A DNA stretch of 64,000 nucleotides. Source: Clostridiaceae bacterium (GTDB lineage: Bacteria; Bacillota; Clostridia; Oscillospirales; Acutalibacteraceae). This document shows positions 62,633 to 64,000 of the stretch, piece by piece; position 1 is the first letter of the stretch; every line of letters starts with the position of its first letter. The notes under the pieces are model-generated. The model did no database searches and had not been told where the DNA came from. It saw nothing but the letters and a program-made list of their open reading frames with translations. A program made the translations under genes and the position numbers. The DNA lies in contig JAEEWM010000027.1 of assembly GCA_016287385.1 (NCBI GenBank), positions 62,001 to 126,000 of the forward strand. Reading direction: 5' to 3'.

Positions 62633-63138
62633 GCGGCGGCGAGCAGAACATCGCCACCGTGCTCGGTGAAATAGAGCAAAACGGCAAGGCGATGTGCTAC
62701 ACAAAAGGTTTCAGCATGCTGCCCATGCTTAAAGAGGGCAGGGACATTTCGGTTCTTCTGCCTTTGACGCGCGAGCTGAAAGTCGGCGACGTGGTGCTTT
62801 TTATACGCCCCGAAAGGGACAACGAACTTGTCCTGCACAGAATAGTCAAAATACCCGCGGGTGAAAAAATGCTCATCCGCGGCGACAACACATATTTTGA
62901 CGAGCCGGTAAATCGCGCGAACGTCATCGCCGTGCTCGGCGGCTTTTTCAGGAAAGGCAGATATATCGACTGCGCCGCTTCAAGAGGTTACCGCGCATAT
63001 ACGTTTTGTCAGCTTCATTTATATTTTTTGCGTAAGTTTTTCCTGCATACGCTTCATGTGGCGGGGGCGAAAATAAAAAACAACGTCTTTCACCTGACAA
63101 ATTTCCACCTTGACGATATTTTACGAAGAAAGCGGTAG
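62629..63138 (+). CDS. S24/S26 family (signal peptidase-like) peptidase
   Basis: YTKGFSMLPMLKEGRDI (Ser region)...VGDVVLFIRPERDNELVLHRIVKIPAGEKMLIRGDNTYFDEP; translationally coupled (ATGA overlap) to the PqqD gene. Confidence 0.85.
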   Translation: MSGGEQNIATVLGEIEQNGKAMCYTKGFSMLPMLKEGRDISVLLPLTRELKVGDVVLFIRPERDNELVLHRIVKIPAGEKMLIRGDNTYFDEPVNRANVIAVLGGFFRKGRYIDCAASRGYRAYTFCQLHLYFLRKFFLHTLHVAGAKIKNNVFHLTNFHLDDILRRKR

Positions 63139-63140
63139 TA

Positions 63141-63401
63141 TCATACTATCATTTGAAAAATCACCATCGCGGCGCACGCCGGTATTCCGAAAACGGCGAC
63201 TCCGGGAACCGTATATACGTTTACGGGTATACGCACGCCGGTGAACCGGTAAGTCAGATTTACCGCCGCCAGCGCAAGAATGCCGCAAAGCGCGTTTATC
63301 ACCGCCGACCGCACGGGCCGGCGGCTTTTTATATGCAAAAAAAGCAGCGCCGAAGCAAAAAGCGAAATCACCGTAATAACAGCCGCAACAAAAATCTTCA
63401 C
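63141..63401 (-). CDS. BofA-like pro-sigmaK processing inhibitor family protein
   Basis: Two TM segments; ALCGILALAAVNLTYRFTGVRIPVNVYTVPGVAVFGIPACAAMVIFQMI matches the BofA pattern. Confidence 0.7.
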   Translation of the reverse strand: MKIFVAAVITVISLFASALLFLHIKSRRPVRSAVINALCGILALAAVNLTYRFTGVRIPVNVYTVPGVAVFGIPACAAMVIFQMIV

Positions 63402-63472
63402 TTATAACCACCCAAAGAATACTATGAGCGGCATGCCCGGGATATTCATATTATCGGGCGGCATAAAAAATG

Positions 63473-63496
63473 CGCGGCGGAAGATTCCGCCGCACA
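63473..63496 (-). terminator. Terminator after rplA
   Basis: Minus GTGCGGCGGAA-TC-TTCCGCCGCGC then ATTTTTTA. Confidence 0.8.
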
Positions 63497-63518
63497 CATA
63501 TATATAATATATATTGCG

Positions 63519-64000
63519 TCAGTTGCCGAAACGGGCTACGTTGATCCTGACGCCGGGGCCCATCGTTGTAGCGAGCACACAGGACTTGATATACTGTCCC
63601 TTGGTCGCCGCGGGTCTTGCCTTGACTATCGCCGACATGACCGCTTCAAGGTTTTCCTTTACCTTTTCGGGTCCGAAGGAAACCTTGCCTATCGGGCAGT
63701 GGATGATGTTGGTCTTGTCAAGACGGTACTCTATTTTACCTGCCTTGGCTTCGGTTACCGCCTTTGCCACATCGGGCGTTACGGTACCCGCCTTGGGCGA
63801 AGGCATAAGACCGCGGGGGCCTAAAACCTTACCGAGACGGCCGACCATACCCATCATATCGGGCGACGCTATAACAACGTCAAAATCGAGCCAGTTTTCG
63901 TTCTGGATCTTGGTTACGAGATCCTCGGCGCCTACGTAATCGGCGCCCGCCTCTTTCGCGGCTTCGGCGTTATCGCCCTTCGTAAGAACGAGGGTCCTTA
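63519..64000 (-). CDS. rplA: Ribosomal protein L1, N-terminus beyond the window
   Basis: ...[76 protein letters not shown]; frame open at the right edge. Confidence 0.95.
   Translation of the reverse strand, partial: RTLVLTKGDNAEAAKEAGADYVGAEDLVTKIQNENWLDFDVVIASPDMMGMVGRLGKVLGPRGLMPSPKAGTVTPDVAKAVTEAKAGKIEYRLDKTNIIHCPIGKVSFGPEKVKENLEAVMSAIVKARPAATKGQYIKSCVLATTMGPGVRINVARFGN

Noticed and set aside
63153-63407. 84-aa plus ORF rich in R/K/H
   Set aside because: Antisense to the BofA-like gene; compositional artefact.

Overview
This 64 kb window is chromosomal DNA from a spore-forming-type Firmicute (gut Clostridia / Oscillospiraceae-like; taxonomy is inference). From left to right: (1) a single giant minus-strand ORF, open at the left edge and starting at 19546. 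It has at least 6,515 codons, a signal peptide, and FN3, chitobiase-C-like, PKD and CARDB-type modules. The ORF track misses it because its stop lies outside the window. (2) A tRNA-Thr 3'-half fragment with flanking direct repeats, which looks like an integration scar, next to a sugar/peptide catabolic cassette (Gfo/Idh, alpha/alpha-barrel protein, M20 amidohydrolase). (3) A dockerin-bearing secreted protein beside a membrane-anchored single-cohesin protein. (4) PHP protein, mnmA, a 4-copy ~77-bp tandem repeat, a GtrA-like gene and tRNA-Arg(CCT). (5) A probable metal-responsive HMA + tandem ABC locus with two matching GTTAGC-N4-GCTAAC palindromes. (6) A lipid operon: fakA, fakB, GNAT-like, plsX, acpP. 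(7) The canonical S10-spc-alpha ribosomal superoperon (rpsJ to rplQ), including an rpmJ that is absent from the ORF track. (8) DUF3737 and a K+-type membrane pyrophosphatase. (9) A locus with a secreted cohesin-like protein, an unlisted 34-aa acidic small ORF, and a divergent PqqD-like (RRE) + S24/S26 peptidase pair behind a consensus promoter. (10) A BofA-like gene and partial rplA. The best candidates for something undescribed are the PqqD/S26/small-ORF/secreted-protein locus, the giant surface protein, and the minimal cohesin-dockerin pair. No searches were run; all calls come from reading the sequence.
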